Of a stretch of 64,000 nt of DNA, positions 8,331-17,351 are shown in pieces. Made by a program: the position numbers and the translations under genes. Where the stretch lies: NCBI RefSeq assembly GCF_018860625.1, contig NZ_JAHKQB010000019.1:1-64000 (forward strand), written 5' to 3'. Numbering within the stretch: position 1 is the first letter of the stretch; each line of letters begins with the position of its first letter. The notes below the pieces were generated by a model, which saw only the letters and a program-made list of their open reading frames with translations, searched no databases and was not told the origin of the DNA. Source of the stretch: Paracoccus sp. C2R09 (lineage in GTDB: Bacteria; Pseudomonadota; Alphaproteobacteria; Rhodobacterales; Rhodobacteraceae).

Positions 8331-9449
8331 ATGCTCGATTCCGCGATGCAATTCCTGTGCGAGGCCGACCGACTGAAATCGGTCACCCGCGCGAATGTCC
8401 TGATGGACCTGTCCCGCCCCGAGAACAGCGCCGAACACAGCTGGCATGTCGCGCTGCAGGCTATGGTGATGGGGGCCTCGGACCGGGCGATCGCGATGAT
8501 CCTGATCCACGACCTGGTCGAGATCGACGTGGGCGACCAGCCGATCCATCTGGGCCATGACAGCGCGGCCCTGCAGAAGGCCGAGGCCCAGGCCGCGCGC
8601 CGCATCTTCGGACTGGCCCCACAGGCCCGGACGCTGATCGCGCTGTGGCAGGAATTCGAGGAAGGCCGCAGCCCGGATGCCGCCATGGCCAAGCGCATGG
8701 ATCACACCCAGCCCGTCCTGCAAGTGCTGATGTCGCCGGATCCGCTGCCCAATCACATGGGCATCGTCCGGGACAACCTGACCACCGGCCGCGCCTCGCG
8801 CCTGGCAGGCGAATGGCCCGCCTTCATGGAGGTCGCGACGGGGTTGATGGACGGGGGCACGTTGCCCGATGACGACCTGGGCCGCCGCATGCGTTTCCTG
8901 GCCGAGGCCGATCAGCTGAAATCGGTGATCCGCGCCAGCCTGCTGATCGACAATTCCCGCCGAGAGAACAGCGCGGAACACAGCTGGCACCTTGCGCTCT
9001 ATGCGCTGATCCTGGCGAGGCAGGCGCCTGCGGGCGTCGATGCGGGGCGGGTGATCCGCATGCTGCTGATCCACGACCTGGTCGAGATCGACGTGGGCGA
9101 CGTGCCGCTGCATTCCGCAGGCGGTCAGGCCCATGGCGCGGCCGGGATCAAGGCCGCCGAGGCGGAGGCCGCGCGGCGCATCTTCGGCATCCTGCCCGAA
9201 CGGCAGGGGCAGGAGCTGTTGGATCTGTGGACCGAGTTCGAGGATGCCGCGACCCCCGATGCGATCTTTGCCAAGGCGCTGGATCGCTGTCAGCCTGCCG
9301 TTCAGAACATCATGGGTGGTGGCATCGGCTGGGCCGAATACGGCGTGACGCGCCAGCATGTGACGGATCGCGTCGGCCGACAGGTCGAACGCGGCGCCCC
9401 GGCATTGTGGTCGTGGCTGGACGGGCGGTTGGGGGCGTTCTTCGCCTAG
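8331..9449 (+). CDS. tandem HD-domain phosphohydrolase (two fused copies)
   Basis: The 372-residue protein is two copies of a YfbR/HDDC2-like HD domain joined end to end, each about 185 residues. Copy 1 has AEHSWH (His36) and IHDLVEIDVGD (His60-Asp61). Copy 2 has AEHSWH (His217) and the same HD segment (His248-Asp249). Each copy opens with a FL.EAD.LKSV.RA stretch. Both carry the complete metal-binding set, so both may be active. Single-domain relatives act as nucleotide 5'-phosphatases or have unknown roles. The start is ATG 8331; the frame is open farther upstream but runs through the hydrolase gene. The stop overlaps the stop of the convergent DUF2235 gene at CTAG. Confidence 0.82.
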   Translation: MLDSAMQFLCEADRLKSVTRANVLMDLSRPENSAEHSWHVALQAMVMGASDRAIAMILIHDLVEIDVGDQPIHLGHDSAALQKAEAQAARRIFGLAPQARTLIALWQEFEEGRSPDAAMAKRMDHTQPVLQVLMSPDPLPNHMGIVRDNLTTGRASRLAGEWPAFMEVATGLMDGGTLPDDDLGRRMRFLAEADQLKSVIRASLLIDNSRRENSAEHSWHLALYALILARQAPAGVDAGRVIRMLLIHDLVEIDVGDVPLHSAGGQAHGAAGIKAAEAEAARRIFGILPERQGQELLDLWTEFEDAATPDAIFAKALDRCQPAVQNIMGGGIGWAEYGVTRQHVTDRVGRQVERGAPALWSWLDGRLGAFFA

Positions 9450-9455
9450 GCGAAG
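9440..9455. other. 16-bp perfect palindrome at a convergent gene junction
   Basis: CTTCGCCTAGGCGAAG is perfectly self-complementary. Its central CTAG supplies the stop codons of both the HD gene (plus) and the DUF2235 gene (minus). It may act as a compact hairpin at both transcript ends. Confidence 0.8.
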
Positions 9456-10633
9456 GCCTGCGCGTAATCGCGCAGTTGCGCCAGGTCGACCCGGCCGATC
9501 TGCTGGCCGATGCGGTCCAGCGATTTCGGGCGATAGGGTCGCCCCTGCCATGCGGCGGGTAGGCTTCTGGCATGGAACCGCGCGATGGCCGGATGCGCCA
9601 GATCGGCAATGGCGGATGGGCCGCTGCGGTCGATGCTGGACAGATCGAGGATCCTTCTGCCCCATCCCGGCCCACGGGTGCTGTTGCTGATCGGCCCCAA
9701 AGGATCGGCATCCGCCATCAACTGTCGCAGCATGGCGCGGTCCAGCCCAAGGCCGGCCCGTGCCGCGCCATCCGCGATCCAGGACAGCGCGATGCACGAC
9801 AATGCCGTCACATCGCCGCCCCCGCCCACGGCGCCATGGACCCCCGCGAACCATTGCTGCAGGTATTCCCCCTCGGGGTTCTCGTGTCGCAGGATGGGCA
9901 GATTGTCCCACAGCGTCGGCAGGAAGTTGCGGCGGCGTTCATCCAGGGCGACGGCATGGCGGGCCGACGACACCATCCCGGACAGCTGCGTGTCGTGGAA
10001 CTGGTGCTTGCGGTTCAGAAGATTTGCGGGGATCCCCCAATGCGACGGGATGCCAAGCGCGCCGACCGTGTCCCAGATCCCCAAATATGTGACGCGGAAA
10101 CGCGGGGCGGGACGTCCTATGGCCCTGCGGAACAGATCCTCGGCCCGGCTGGTGGTGATTTCGGGGCAGTGATGCAGCCGAAAGGCCAGGCTCTCGTCGG
10201 AATCCGGTTCCTCGTCGGTCCCGCGAGAGCGGTATCGCCAGAAGCAATCGCGGATCAGATCGTCCGATGCCCCCTTGGGCAATCCGCAGTTTCGGATCAG
10301 CCCGGCCAACGACCTTGCGGTATAGGCGCCACGCGAAAACCCGAAGAGAAAGACCTGATCGCCCGGTTCGTAATGGCGCGCCAGGCCCTGGAATGCCTGG
10401 GCGATGCGGTTGTTCAGGCCGAAACCCATCGCGCCGCCGGACAGCTTCTCGTCCAGCCGCTGCAGCATGTTGCCGCCTTGCGGCACGCCCACCCCTTCAT
10501 AATAGAGTGCGACCTGGGCGACCCCGTCCGCCCCCGAGGGCGGCACGCAGAGCGCAAGCTGGGCGACATTGGTGCGGTGTTCCTGATCGGCGCTGCTCCA
10601 CGTGCCATCGCAGAATACGGCTATTCTTTTCAT
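9446..10633 (-). CDS. DUF2235 (Tle1-like) alpha/beta hydrolase
   Basis: The 395-residue protein opens with MKRIAVFCDGTW, the hallmark of DUF2235, and has the GFSRG nucleophile elbow (Ser100) followed by AYTARSLAGLIRNCGL. IWDTVGALG supplies a likely catalytic Asp, and WFAGVHGAVGGGG a likely catalytic His. Some members are type VI secreted phospholipase effectors (Tle1); many others are stand-alone and uncharacterised. I see no T6SS, VgrG or immunity gene nearby, so an effector role is not supported. ATG 10633 is preferred to an upstream TTG because the family motif starts there. The upstream region is AT-rich, unlike the rest of the window. Confidence 0.8.
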   Translation of the reverse strand: MKRIAVFCDGTWSSADQEHRTNVAQLALCVPPSGADGVAQVALYYEGVGVPQGGNMLQRLDEKLSGGAMGFGLNNRIAQAFQGLARHYEPGDQVFLFGFSRGAYTARSLAGLIRNCGLPKGASDDLIRDCFWRYRSRGTDEEPDSDESLAFRLHHCPEITTSRAEDLFRRAIGRPAPRFRVTYLGIWDTVGALGIPSHWGIPANLLNRKHQFHDTQLSGMVSSARHAVALDERRRNFLPTLWDNLPILRHENPEGEYLQQWFAGVHGAVGGGGDVTALSCIALSWIADGAARAGLGLDRAMLRQLMADADPLGPISNSTRGPGWGRRILDLSSIDRSGPSAIADLAHPAIARFHARSLPAAWQGRPYRPKSLDRIGQQIGRVDLAQLRDYAQAFA

Positions 10634-10721
10634 CGCGCTTACCCGAAAAAACAAACGGAAAACATTTACCGATTTAAATGGATAACATATTTTCCATTAT
10701 TGGCGCGATTATTTTTTCTGG
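10634..10721. promoter_or_regulatory. AT-rich spacer with inverted repeat upstream of DUF2235
   Basis: This 88-bp gap is strikingly AT-rich for the window. It contains AATGGA (10677-10682) facing TCCATT (10693-10698), separated by 10 bp. It should hold the promoter of the DUF2235 gene and the 3' end of the Hint-gene transcript. The operator role is inference. Confidence 0.4.
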
Positions 10722-11885
10722 TCAGGATACCAGCGGGCGGGCCTTCTGCGCGTGCCGTTCCACCATCCAGCGCAGCCTGGCCCCCCGTTCCAACCGCCGT
10801 GCGGCGATGACGGCAGGGGCGTCCGCGGCCATGATGCCGGGAAAGATCGCCTCGATCTCGGCCACGGCGCGGAGGCCCAAGGCCTCGATGGCCTGCGGGC
10901 CGGGATAGAGCGATTCCGTCAGCGCGCCGTTCGACATGATCACCTCGTGCGCGTCGAACAGGATATGGCAATAGGTGACCGGCCGGTCGTCGGTCAGCGT
11001 TGCGATGCCGGGGGTCCCGATCAGGTGCTTGGCGGGGGCCAGCAGCTCGTCAGTGCCGAACATGCGCTGGGCGATGGCCGAACGGATCAGCACGCGGTGC
11101 TGCGGCGACACGACCAGATCCTGTGCGGGCTGGTTTGCGCCAAGCGCCCCGGCCGCGATGCGGATCGGGCGAAGGCGTTCGTCGTCGCGCAGGGTCCGTG
11201 CGCTCAGCCTGCGGCGACCGAGCCAGCGAACCGGTTGCAGGCCGTTGTCACGTGTCCAGACCAGATCGCCCACCGCCAGATCCTCGATCCGGGTCTCGCC
11301 CTTGTCGGTGCGGATCAGCGTGCCAGCCGCGAAGCAGATGATCTCCAGGTCGAAGATGCTGGGATTGTAGGAGATGTTGGCCGCGAAGACATTGGCGGCC
11401 AGCGGATCGGCCTTCAGCACCTCGACCGAATGCAGCGAATCGATGCTGTCCCAATCGCTCAGATCCTCCAGCGAGGGGCGAAAGAACATGTCGCCATTGC
11501 CCATCTGGATCAGCACGCCTTCCTGCGTCTGGGTCGATCCGTCGGGTGCGGTCAGCAGATAGTCGACGCGAAGAAAGCCGGTGATCTGCGAGGTGACGGT
11601 GCTGTCCGAACCCGGCTGGGCATAGGTGAATGAGGACGGGTAGTGATAGGACCCGCGGCCATAGTAGAACGTGTTGTAGGTGGTCGCGAACGCGTCGGAC
11701 TGGGTGCCGTCGACATTGATCGACCGGGTCGAGCCTGACAGCGTGACGGCCTTGATGCCGGATTTCCCGACGGCGGTATGACCCTCGATCGAACTGGCGT
11801 TCGCTTGCGTGGCGGCGGTGCTGCTGTTGGTATTGATCTGCGATCCGTTTCCGAACCACATCCATGTAACCGGCGCCACTGGCAT
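10722..11885 (-). CDS. Hint-domain (Hedgehog/intein, Hint_2) protein
   Basis: The 387-residue product has a Ser/Thr/Gly/Asn-rich N-terminal half (residues 1-180) of beta-rich, secreted or surface character. A Hint_2 domain follows, starting at Cys184 (CFAAGTLIRT), with EDLAVGDLVWTRDNG, the VSPQHRVLI block and the HEVIMSNGALTESLYPG block. Such domains self-cleave after an N-S acyl shift at the leading Cys. They are common and mostly unstudied in Rhodobacteraceae. No classical signal peptide is visible, so export would need type I or another route. ATG 11885 fits AGGAG 9 nt upstream better than the GTG at 11891. It lies 88 bp upstream of DUF2235 on the same strand. Confidence 0.8.
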   Translation of the reverse strand: MPVAPVTWMWFGNGSQINTNSSTAATQANASSIEGHTAVGKSGIKAVTLSGSTRSINVDGTQSDAFATTYNTFYYGRGSYHYPSSFTYAQPGSDSTVTSQITGFLRVDYLLTAPDGSTQTQEGVLIQMGNGDMFFRPSLEDLSDWDSIDSLHSVEVLKADPLAANVFAANISYNPSIFDLEIICFAAGTLIRTDKGETRIEDLAVGDLVWTRDNGLQPVRWLGRRRLSARTLRDDERLRPIRIAAGALGANQPAQDLVVSPQHRVLIRSAIAQRMFGTDELLAPAKHLIGTPGIATLTDDRPVTYCHILFDAHEVIMSNGALTESLYPGPQAIEALGLRAVAEIEAIFPGIMAADAPAVIAARRLERGARLRWMVERHAQKARPLVS

Positions 11886-12102
11886 GACCACGAACTCCTG
11901 AACTGAAAGGGGTTCAGAAGTAGCGGGCGGTTAAATGGCACGCTATCGAACTATAAGATTGGTTTTAGCCAAACTGTAATGGTCGATAGGTCAATCCTAT
12001 GACGGCCAGGATGGCATGCAATGGCATACCGTCTTCCCTCGTGGCGCTGTTTGGGGTATCGACGGGCCATCCTGACATTTCGCCGCAACCAAGGGGGCAC
12101 CC

Positions 12103-13314
12103 ATGTCGAAGATCAAGGTCGCAAATCCCGTCGTCGAGCTCGACGGCGATGAGATGACGCGGATCATCTGGGACTTCATCAAGCAGAAGCTCATCCTTCC
12201 CTATCTGGACATCGACCTCAAATACTATGACCTGGGCATCGAGGAGCGCGACCGCACCGACGACCAGATCACCGTGGACGCGGCCGAGGCGATCAAGAAA
12301 TACGGCGTCGGCGTCAAATGCGCGACCATCACCCCCGACGAGGCGCGGGTCGAGGAATTCGGCCTGAAAAAGATGTGGCGTTCGCCCAACGGCACGATCC
12401 GCAACATCCTCGGCGGCGTGATCTTCCGCGAACCGATCATCTGCAAGAACGTGCCGCGCCTGGTTCCCGGCTGGACCCAGCCGATCATCGTGGGCCGTCA
12501 TGCCTTCGGCGACCAGTACCGCGCGACGGACTTCAGGTTCCCCGGCAAGGGCAAGCTGTCGATCAAGTTCGTCGGCGACGATGGCGAGGAGATCGAGCAC
12601 GAGGTCTATCAGGCGCCGGGCGCCGGCATCGCGATGGCGATGTACAACCTCGACGATTCGATCCGCGATTTCGCGCGGGCCTCGCTGAACTACGGCCTCA
12701 GCCGCGGCGTGCCGGTGTATCTGTCCACCAAGAACACCATCCTCAAGGCCTATGACGGGCGCTTCAAGGACCTGTTCCAGGAAACCTACGAGGCCGAGTT
12801 CGAGGAGAAGTTCAAGGCCGCGGGCATCCATTACGAACATCGCCTGATCGACGACATGGTGGCATCGGCGATGAAATGGTCGGGCGGTTACGTCTGGGCC
12901 TGCAAGAACTATGACGGCGACGTGCAGTCCGACACCGTCGCGCAGGGCTTCGGCAGCCTGGGGCTGATGACCTCGGTGCTGATGACGCCGGACGGGCAGA
13001 TCGTCGAATCCGAGGCCGCGCATGGCACGGTGACGCGCCATTACCGCGAGCATCAGAAGGGCAACGCGACCTCGACCAACTCGATCGCGTCGATCTTCGC
13101 CTGGACGGGCGGCCTGAAGCACCGCGCCAAGCTGGACGACAATTCCGAGCTGCTGAACTTCGCCCAGACGCTGGAGAAGGTCACCGTCAAATGCGTCGAG
13201 GACGGTCACATGACCAAGGACCTCGCGCTGCTGGTGGGCCCGGACCAGAGCTGGCTGACCACGATGGGCTTCCTCGAAAAGGTCGATCAGTACCTGAACA
13301 AGGCGCTTTCCTGA
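12103..13314 (+). CDS. icd: isocitrate dehydrogenase, NADP-dependent
   Basis: The 403-residue length and opening ([23 protein letters not shown]) mark the homodimeric, eukaryote-like NADP-IDH class. The enzyme oxidises isocitrate to 2-oxoglutarate and CO2 in the TCA cycle. Substrate-binding residues are in [14 protein letters not shown]; Asp residues for the metal lie in the C-terminal half. AAGGGGGCACCC precedes the ATG. It is monocistronic, with a strong hairpin after the stop. Confidence 0.95.
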   Translation: MSKIKVANPVVELDGDEMTRIIWDFIKQKLILPYLDIDLKYYDLGIEERDRTDDQITVDAAEAIKKYGVGVKCATITPDEARVEEFGLKKMWRSPNGTIRNILGGVIFREPIICKNVPRLVPGWTQPIIVGRHAFGDQYRATDFRFPGKGKLSIKFVGDDGEEIEHEVYQAPGAGIAMAMYNLDDSIRDFARASLNYGLSRGVPVYLSTKNTILKAYDGRFKDLFQETYEAEFEEKFKAAGIHYEHRLIDDMVASAMKWSGGYVWACKNYDGDVQSDTVAQGFGSLGLMTSVLMTPDGQIVESEAAHGTVTRHYREHQKGNATSTNSIASIFAWTGGLKHRAKLDDNSELLNFAQTLEKVTVKCVEDGHMTKDLALLVGPDQSWLTTMGFLEKVDQYLNKALS

Positions 13315-13326
13315 TCCGACGGGCAG

Positions 13327-13348
13327 GGGCCGGGTGGAAACCCGGCCC
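13327..13348 (+). terminator. icd terminator
   Basis: GGGCCGGGT (13327-13335) pairs with ACCCGGCCC (13340-13348) across a GGAA tetraloop, followed by TTTCC. Confidence 0.85.
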
Positions 13349-13444
13349 TTTCCGCATCCGGGGCGCCATTCACGGCCATCGCCCCCTTTCTTCGAGCCCC
13401 GACATGCGCTATGGCGCTGCCAATCCCCCTGCAGGAGCATTGCG

Positions 13445-14113
13445 ATGAAAGCCGCCGTCGTCACCTTCCCCGGATCCAACTGCGATCGCGACCTTGCCGT
13501 CGCTCTTGAACGCGCGGGGGCCGAGGTGACGCGCATCTGGCACAAGGACGGCGATCTGCCCGCGGGGACCGACCTCGTTGCCGTGCCGGGCGGGTTCTCC
13601 TATGGGGATTATCTGCGCTGCGGGGCCATCGCGTCGCAATCGCCCATTGCCACCGCCATCCGTGCCCATGCCGATCGCGGCGGGTTCGTCCTGGGCATCT
13701 GCAACGGCTTCCAGGTCCTGACGGAACTGAAGCTGCTTCCGGGCGCGCTGATGCGCAACAACGGGCTGACCTTCCTGTGCAAGCCCGCCGTGCTGAACGT
13801 CGAGACCGCCGACAGCGCCTTTACCGGCGGCTATGCCAAGGGCGCGAAGATCACGGTTCCGGTGGCCCATCACGACGGCAATTACCAGATCGACGCCGAA
13901 GGGCTGGCCGCGCTGCGCGATCAGGACCGGATCGCCTTCACCTATGCCCCGGATATCAACGGTTCGGTCGCGGATATCGCGGGCGTGCTGTCCGGGAACC
14001 GCCGCGTGCTGGGCATGATGCCGCATCCCGAACGCGCGGCCGATCCGGTCGTGGGCGGCACCGACGGTGCGGCGCTGTTCGAAGGCATCGTCGGCGCGCT
14101 GGCCAACGCCTGA
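13445..14113 (+). CDS. purQ: phosphoribosylformylglycinamidine synthase, glutaminase subunit
   Basis: The 222-residue protein is a class-I glutamine amidotransferase. The nucleophile Cys lies in VLGICNGFQ; the His and Glu of the triad are in MMPHPERA. With PurS and PurL it makes formylglycinamidine ribonucleotide in purine synthesis. MKAAVVTFPGSNCDRD is diagnostic of PurQ. The start at 13445 follows GGAG. purS and purL are not in the window, so the complex is encoded in separate places or beyond the edges. It stands between icd and dctB. Confidence 0.95.
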   Translation: MKAAVVTFPGSNCDRDLAVALERAGAEVTRIWHKDGDLPAGTDLVAVPGGFSYGDYLRCGAIASQSPIATAIRAHADRGGFVLGICNGFQVLTELKLLPGALMRNNGLTFLCKPAVLNVETADSAFTGGYAKGAKITVPVAHHDGNYQIDAEGLAALRDQDRIAFTYAPDINGSVADIAGVLSGNRRVLGMMPHPERAADPVVGGTDGAALFEGIVGALANA

Positions 14114-14176
14114 CTTGAGCGACGCGCCCCTTCGCCGTAGATTGCGTCAGTCGATCCGCAGGGGACGGAGCGCCAT

Positions 14177-15970
14177 TTGGCCAATGAGACCGATATCGAG
14201 GATGCCGCAGCACCGCGGCGTACCCGCCCGCCGCGGCTGGTCAGCCCATGGTGGCTGCGTGCCAGCGTGGTGGGCATCTTCCTTGCGGCGCTGGCCTCGG
14301 TCTGGATCACCAATGCCTGGCTGACCGAGCGTTCCTCGGAGGCGACGCGGGTCCGGTCGGAACTGCGGCTCGCGCTCTATACCGGGAACCTGATGTCGGA
14401 ATTGCAGCGCAATTCGGTCGTGCCGCTGCTGCTGGCGCGCGATCCGGCGCTGATCGGGGCGCTGAACGGCAACGACTTCTCGACCACCTCGGCGCGGTTG
14501 ATGGCGGCGCAGAAGGAAATCGGCGCGGCGTCGATCCGGTTGCTGGACGCGACGGGCAGGGTGGTGGGGTCGACCGACCGGTACCAGATCGGGATGAGCA
14601 GCGGCAGCCAGCCCTTCTTCGTCGAGGCGCTGCGGTCGCGCGACACGGTCTTCACCGTGTCCGAACAGGCATCCGGCGCCTTCGAATTCGCATACAGCCG
14701 CGCGGTGCTGGCCGATGGCAAGACGCTTGGCGTCATCGTCGTGGGCGCGGACCTGACGCGGCTGGAACGGTCCTGGGCCGGGATATCGGACGCGGTCGCC
14801 GTCACCGACAGCGAAGGCAACATCATCCTGTCCACCGAACCGCGCTGGCGCGGGCTGACCATGGAAGAGGCGCTGTCCGTGCGTTCGGCGCCATCCGCGA
14901 TCCAGCGGGCCTTCCAGGTCACGGCCGACTGGACCTCGACCCCGGCGGATGCCTATGTCCAGGGCCGCGCCGTGATGCGGGCCGAGGCGCGGGTGCCGTT
15001 TCGCGGCTGGCGCATGATCAGCTTCACCGCCTACAGCAGCGTGCGCGAACGGGTGAACGCGATCCTGGCGCTGGAGATCATGGGCTTCGCGATCCTTCTG
15101 GCCGGAACCTTCTGGCTGCTGTCGCGCAGGGCCCGCCGCCAGTCGGTCGCCTATATGCGCGAATCCGCGGATCTGCGCGCCCTGAACGCCCGCCTGACCC
15201 GCGAGATCGCCGAGCGCGAGCGCGTCCAGAAGGAGCTGCGTGTGGCCGAACAGACCGTGCAGCAATCCTCCAAGCTGGCGGCCCTGGGCGAGATGTCGGC
15301 AGGCGTCAGCCACGAACTGAACCAGCCCCTGGCCGCGATGAAGACCTATCTGGCCGGTGCGCGGCTGCTGCTGCAACGCGCCCGCCCCGAGGAGGCGCTG
15401 TCCAGCTTCCAGCGGATCGACGATCTGATCGACCGCATGGGCGCGATCACCCGGCAGCTGAAATCCTATGCCCGGAAGGGCGGCGAGGCGGTCGAGCCGG
15501 TCGACCTGCGCGCGGCCGTCAGCAGTGCCCTGACCATGATGGAGCCGCAGTTGCGCGCCCGCCCGATCCGCATCAGCCGGAACGTCCCGCGAGAGGAGGT
15601 CATGGTCATGGCCGACCGCATCCGGTTGGAGCAGGTGCTGATCAACCTGATGCGAAACGCGATCGACGCCCTGCGCGACACACGCGACGCGCGAATGGAG
15701 ATCGTGGTCGAGGTCGGCGCTCACGCCCATGTGTCCGTCCGCGATAACGGGCCGGGTATCTCGGACCTCGAAAAGCTGTTTGAACCTTTCTGGACAACCA
15801 AGAAGCCCGGCGAGGGCACCGGGCTGGGGCTTGCCATATCTTCCACCATCGTGGCCGATTTCGGCGGGCGTCTGACCGCGCATAATGAAACCGACGGCGG
15901 TGCGGTCTTCGAGGTCGAGCTGCCGCTTTATCGACCCGGAGAGCCGTATCGGGCCCTTGCGGCCGAGTGA
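14177..15970 (+). CDS. dctB: C4-dicarboxylate sensor histidine kinase DctB
   Basis: The 597-residue membrane kinase has a transmembrane helix at about residues 29-48 and a periplasmic double-PAS (dCache) sensor to about residue 290. A second helix lies near 300-320, followed by a coiled linker. The H-box carries His379 (SHELNQPLAAMKTYLAGARLLL in part), and N, G1 and G2 boxes follow (LMRNAIDAL, DNGPGI, GTGLGLAI). It should autophosphorylate on sensing C4-dicarboxylates and pass phosphate to DctD. The start codon is TTG at 14177, with GGAG 7 nt upstream; no other in-frame start fits the transmembrane start. dctD follows 21 bp later. The dctPQM transporter genes are not in the window. Confidence 0.88.
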   Translation: MANETDIEDAAAPRRTRPPRLVSPWWLRASVVGIFLAALASVWITNAWLTERSSEATRVRSELRLALYTGNLMSELQRNSVVPLLLARDPALIGALNGNDFSTTSARLMAAQKEIGAASIRLLDATGRVVGSTDRYQIGMSSGSQPFFVEALRSRDTVFTVSEQASGAFEFAYSRAVLADGKTLGVIVVGADLTRLERSWAGISDAVAVTDSEGNIILSTEPRWRGLTMEEALSVRSAPSAIQRAFQVTADWTSTPADAYVQGRAVMRAEARVPFRGWRMISFTAYSSVRERVNAILALEIMGFAILLAGTFWLLSRRARRQSVAYMRESADLRALNARLTREIAERERVQKELRVAEQTVQQSSKLAALGEMSAGVSHELNQPLAAMKTYLAGARLLLQRARPEEALSSFQRIDDLIDRMGAITRQLKSYARKGGEAVEPVDLRAAVSSALTMMEPQLRARPIRISRNVPREEVMVMADRIRLEQVLINLMRNAIDALRDTRDARMEIVVEVGAHAHVSVRDNGPGISDLEKLFEPFWTTKKPGEGTGLGLAISSTIVADFGGRLTAHNETDGGAVFEVELPLYRPGEPYRALAAE

Positions 15971-15991
15971 TGTAACGAGAGAGGAACCCAG

Positions 15992-17317
15992 ATGTCCCGG
16001 AAACTGAAGATCGCGATCGTGGATGATGAGCCCGACATGCGGGAATCCATCAGCCAGTGGCTGGTCCTGTCGGGGTTCGAGACCGAGGCCTTCGCCTCGG
16101 CCGAGGATGCGCTGAAGGCCATCGGGCCGGACTGGCCGGGCGTCGTCGTCAGCGACATCCGCATGCCGGGCATGGACGGGATGGCGTTTCTCAAGCGGCT
16201 GATGGCGGTGGATTCCAGCCTGCCCGTCATCATGATTACCGGTCACGGCGACGTGCCCATGGCGGTCGAGGCGATGCGCATCGGCGCGATGGACTTCATG
16301 GAGAAGCCCTTCAACCCCGACCGCATGACGCAGCTGGCCAAGAAGGCCACGCAGGCCCGCCGCATGACGCTGGACAACCGCGCCCTGCGCCGCGACCTGT
16401 CCGAGGGTCAGCAGGTCATGTCCAAGCTGATCGGCTCCAGCCCCGTGATGGAGCGTCTGCGCGAGGATATCCTGGACCTGGGGCAGGCCGACGGCCATGT
16501 GCTGATCGACGGCGAGACCGGCACCGGCAAGACGCTGGTGGCCCATGCGCTGCATGCGGTCGGGCCCCGTGCCTCCAAGAAGTTCGTGCCGGTCTCCTGC
16601 GCGGCCTATAACGACGAGGCGCTGTCCGCGAAGCTGTTCGGCCCCTTGGAAGACGGGCTTCCCGCGGTCGAGGAGGCCCGTGGCGGGACGCTGTGCCTCG
16701 AGGATATCGAGGCGCTGTCCGAGGGGCTGCAGGCGCGGCTTCTGGCCTTCATCGCCGATCAGGGCAGCCCTGCCGAGACGCGCATCATCGCGATTTCGAA
16801 CGCTCGGGGCGAAGGCCGCCGGGCCGAGGATTCGCTGCGGCCCGATCTCTTCTATCGGCTGTCGGCGCTGAAGATCACCCTCCCGCCGCTGCGTGCGCGC
16901 GGCGAGGATATCCTGCAGCTGTTCACCCGCATGTCCGAACAGTTCTCGGAGGAATACGGCTGCGAGCCGCCGCAGGTCAGCGCGCAGGAGGCCGCGCAGC
17001 TGCTGCAGGCCCCCTGGCCCGGCAATGTGCGTCAGCTGATCAACGTGGCCGAAAGGGCGGTTCTGCAGAACCGCCGCGGGTCGGGCAGCATCGCATCGCT
17101 GCTGATGGCCGATGGCGAGGAGACGCAGGAAGCCACCACGACCGAGGGCAAGCCGCTGAAGGAATATGTCGAGAGCTTCGAGAAGATGCTGATCGACAAC
17201 ACCATGCGCCGTCACAAGGGCAGCATCGCCAGCGTCATGGACGAATTGTGCCTGCCGCGCCGGACCCTGAACGAGAAGATGGCCAAGTACGGCCTGCAGC
17301 GCAGCGACTATCTTTGA
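15992..17317 (+). CDS. dctD: C4-dicarboxylate response regulator DctD (GAFTGA-less)
   Basis: The 441-residue regulator has a receiver domain with phospho-acceptor Asp55. A sigma54-type AAA+ domain follows with Walker A GETGTGK (residues 174-180) and an arginine-finger region (LRPDLFYRL). A Fis-type helix-turn-helix sits near the end (RRHKGSIASVMDELCLPRRTL in part). The GAFTGA loop that normally contacts sigma54 is absent: the expected position (about 215-226) reads LFGPLEDGLPAV. Walker B is altered too (GGTLCLEDIE instead of GGTLFLDEI). The protein may therefore activate with another sigma factor or act differently. It is cotranscribed with dctB. Confidence 0.88.
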   Translation: MSRKLKIAIVDDEPDMRESISQWLVLSGFETEAFASAEDALKAIGPDWPGVVVSDIRMPGMDGMAFLKRLMAVDSSLPVIMITGHGDVPMAVEAMRIGAMDFMEKPFNPDRMTQLAKKATQARRMTLDNRALRRDLSEGQQVMSKLIGSSPVMERLREDILDLGQADGHVLIDGETGTGKTLVAHALHAVGPRASKKFVPVSCAAYNDEALSAKLFGPLEDGLPAVEEARGGTLCLEDIEALSEGLQARLLAFIADQGSPAETRIIAISNARGEGRRAEDSLRPDLFYRLSALKITLPPLRARGEDILQLFTRMSEQFSEEYGCEPPQVSAQEAAQLLQAPWPGNVRQLINVAERAVLQNRRGSGSIASLLMADGEETQEATTTEGKPLKEYVESFEKMLIDNTMRRHKGSIASVMDELCLPRRTLNEKMAKYGLQRSDYL

Positions 17318-17326
17318 ATGCGAAAA

Positions 17327-17351
17327 CGCCGGGGATTGTTGATCCCCGGCG
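17327..17351 (+). terminator. hairpin after dctD
   Basis: CGCCGGGGAT (17327-17336) pairs with ATCCCCGGCG (17342-17351) across TGTTG. No T-run follows. Confidence 0.75.

Noticed and set aside
9446..10633. DUF2235 protein as a type VI secretion effector
   Set aside because: No VgrG, PAAR, Hcp or immunity gene is nearby; DUF2235 also occurs widely outside T6SS.
10722..11885. Hint protein as a true intein
   Set aside because: No host-protein extein follows the Hint part; it is a Hint_2-type stand-alone protein with its own N-terminal domain.
11886..12102. Possible small gene between the Hint gene and icd
   Set aside because: No frame with a ribosome site and coding character; it is better read as the promoter region of both divergent genes.
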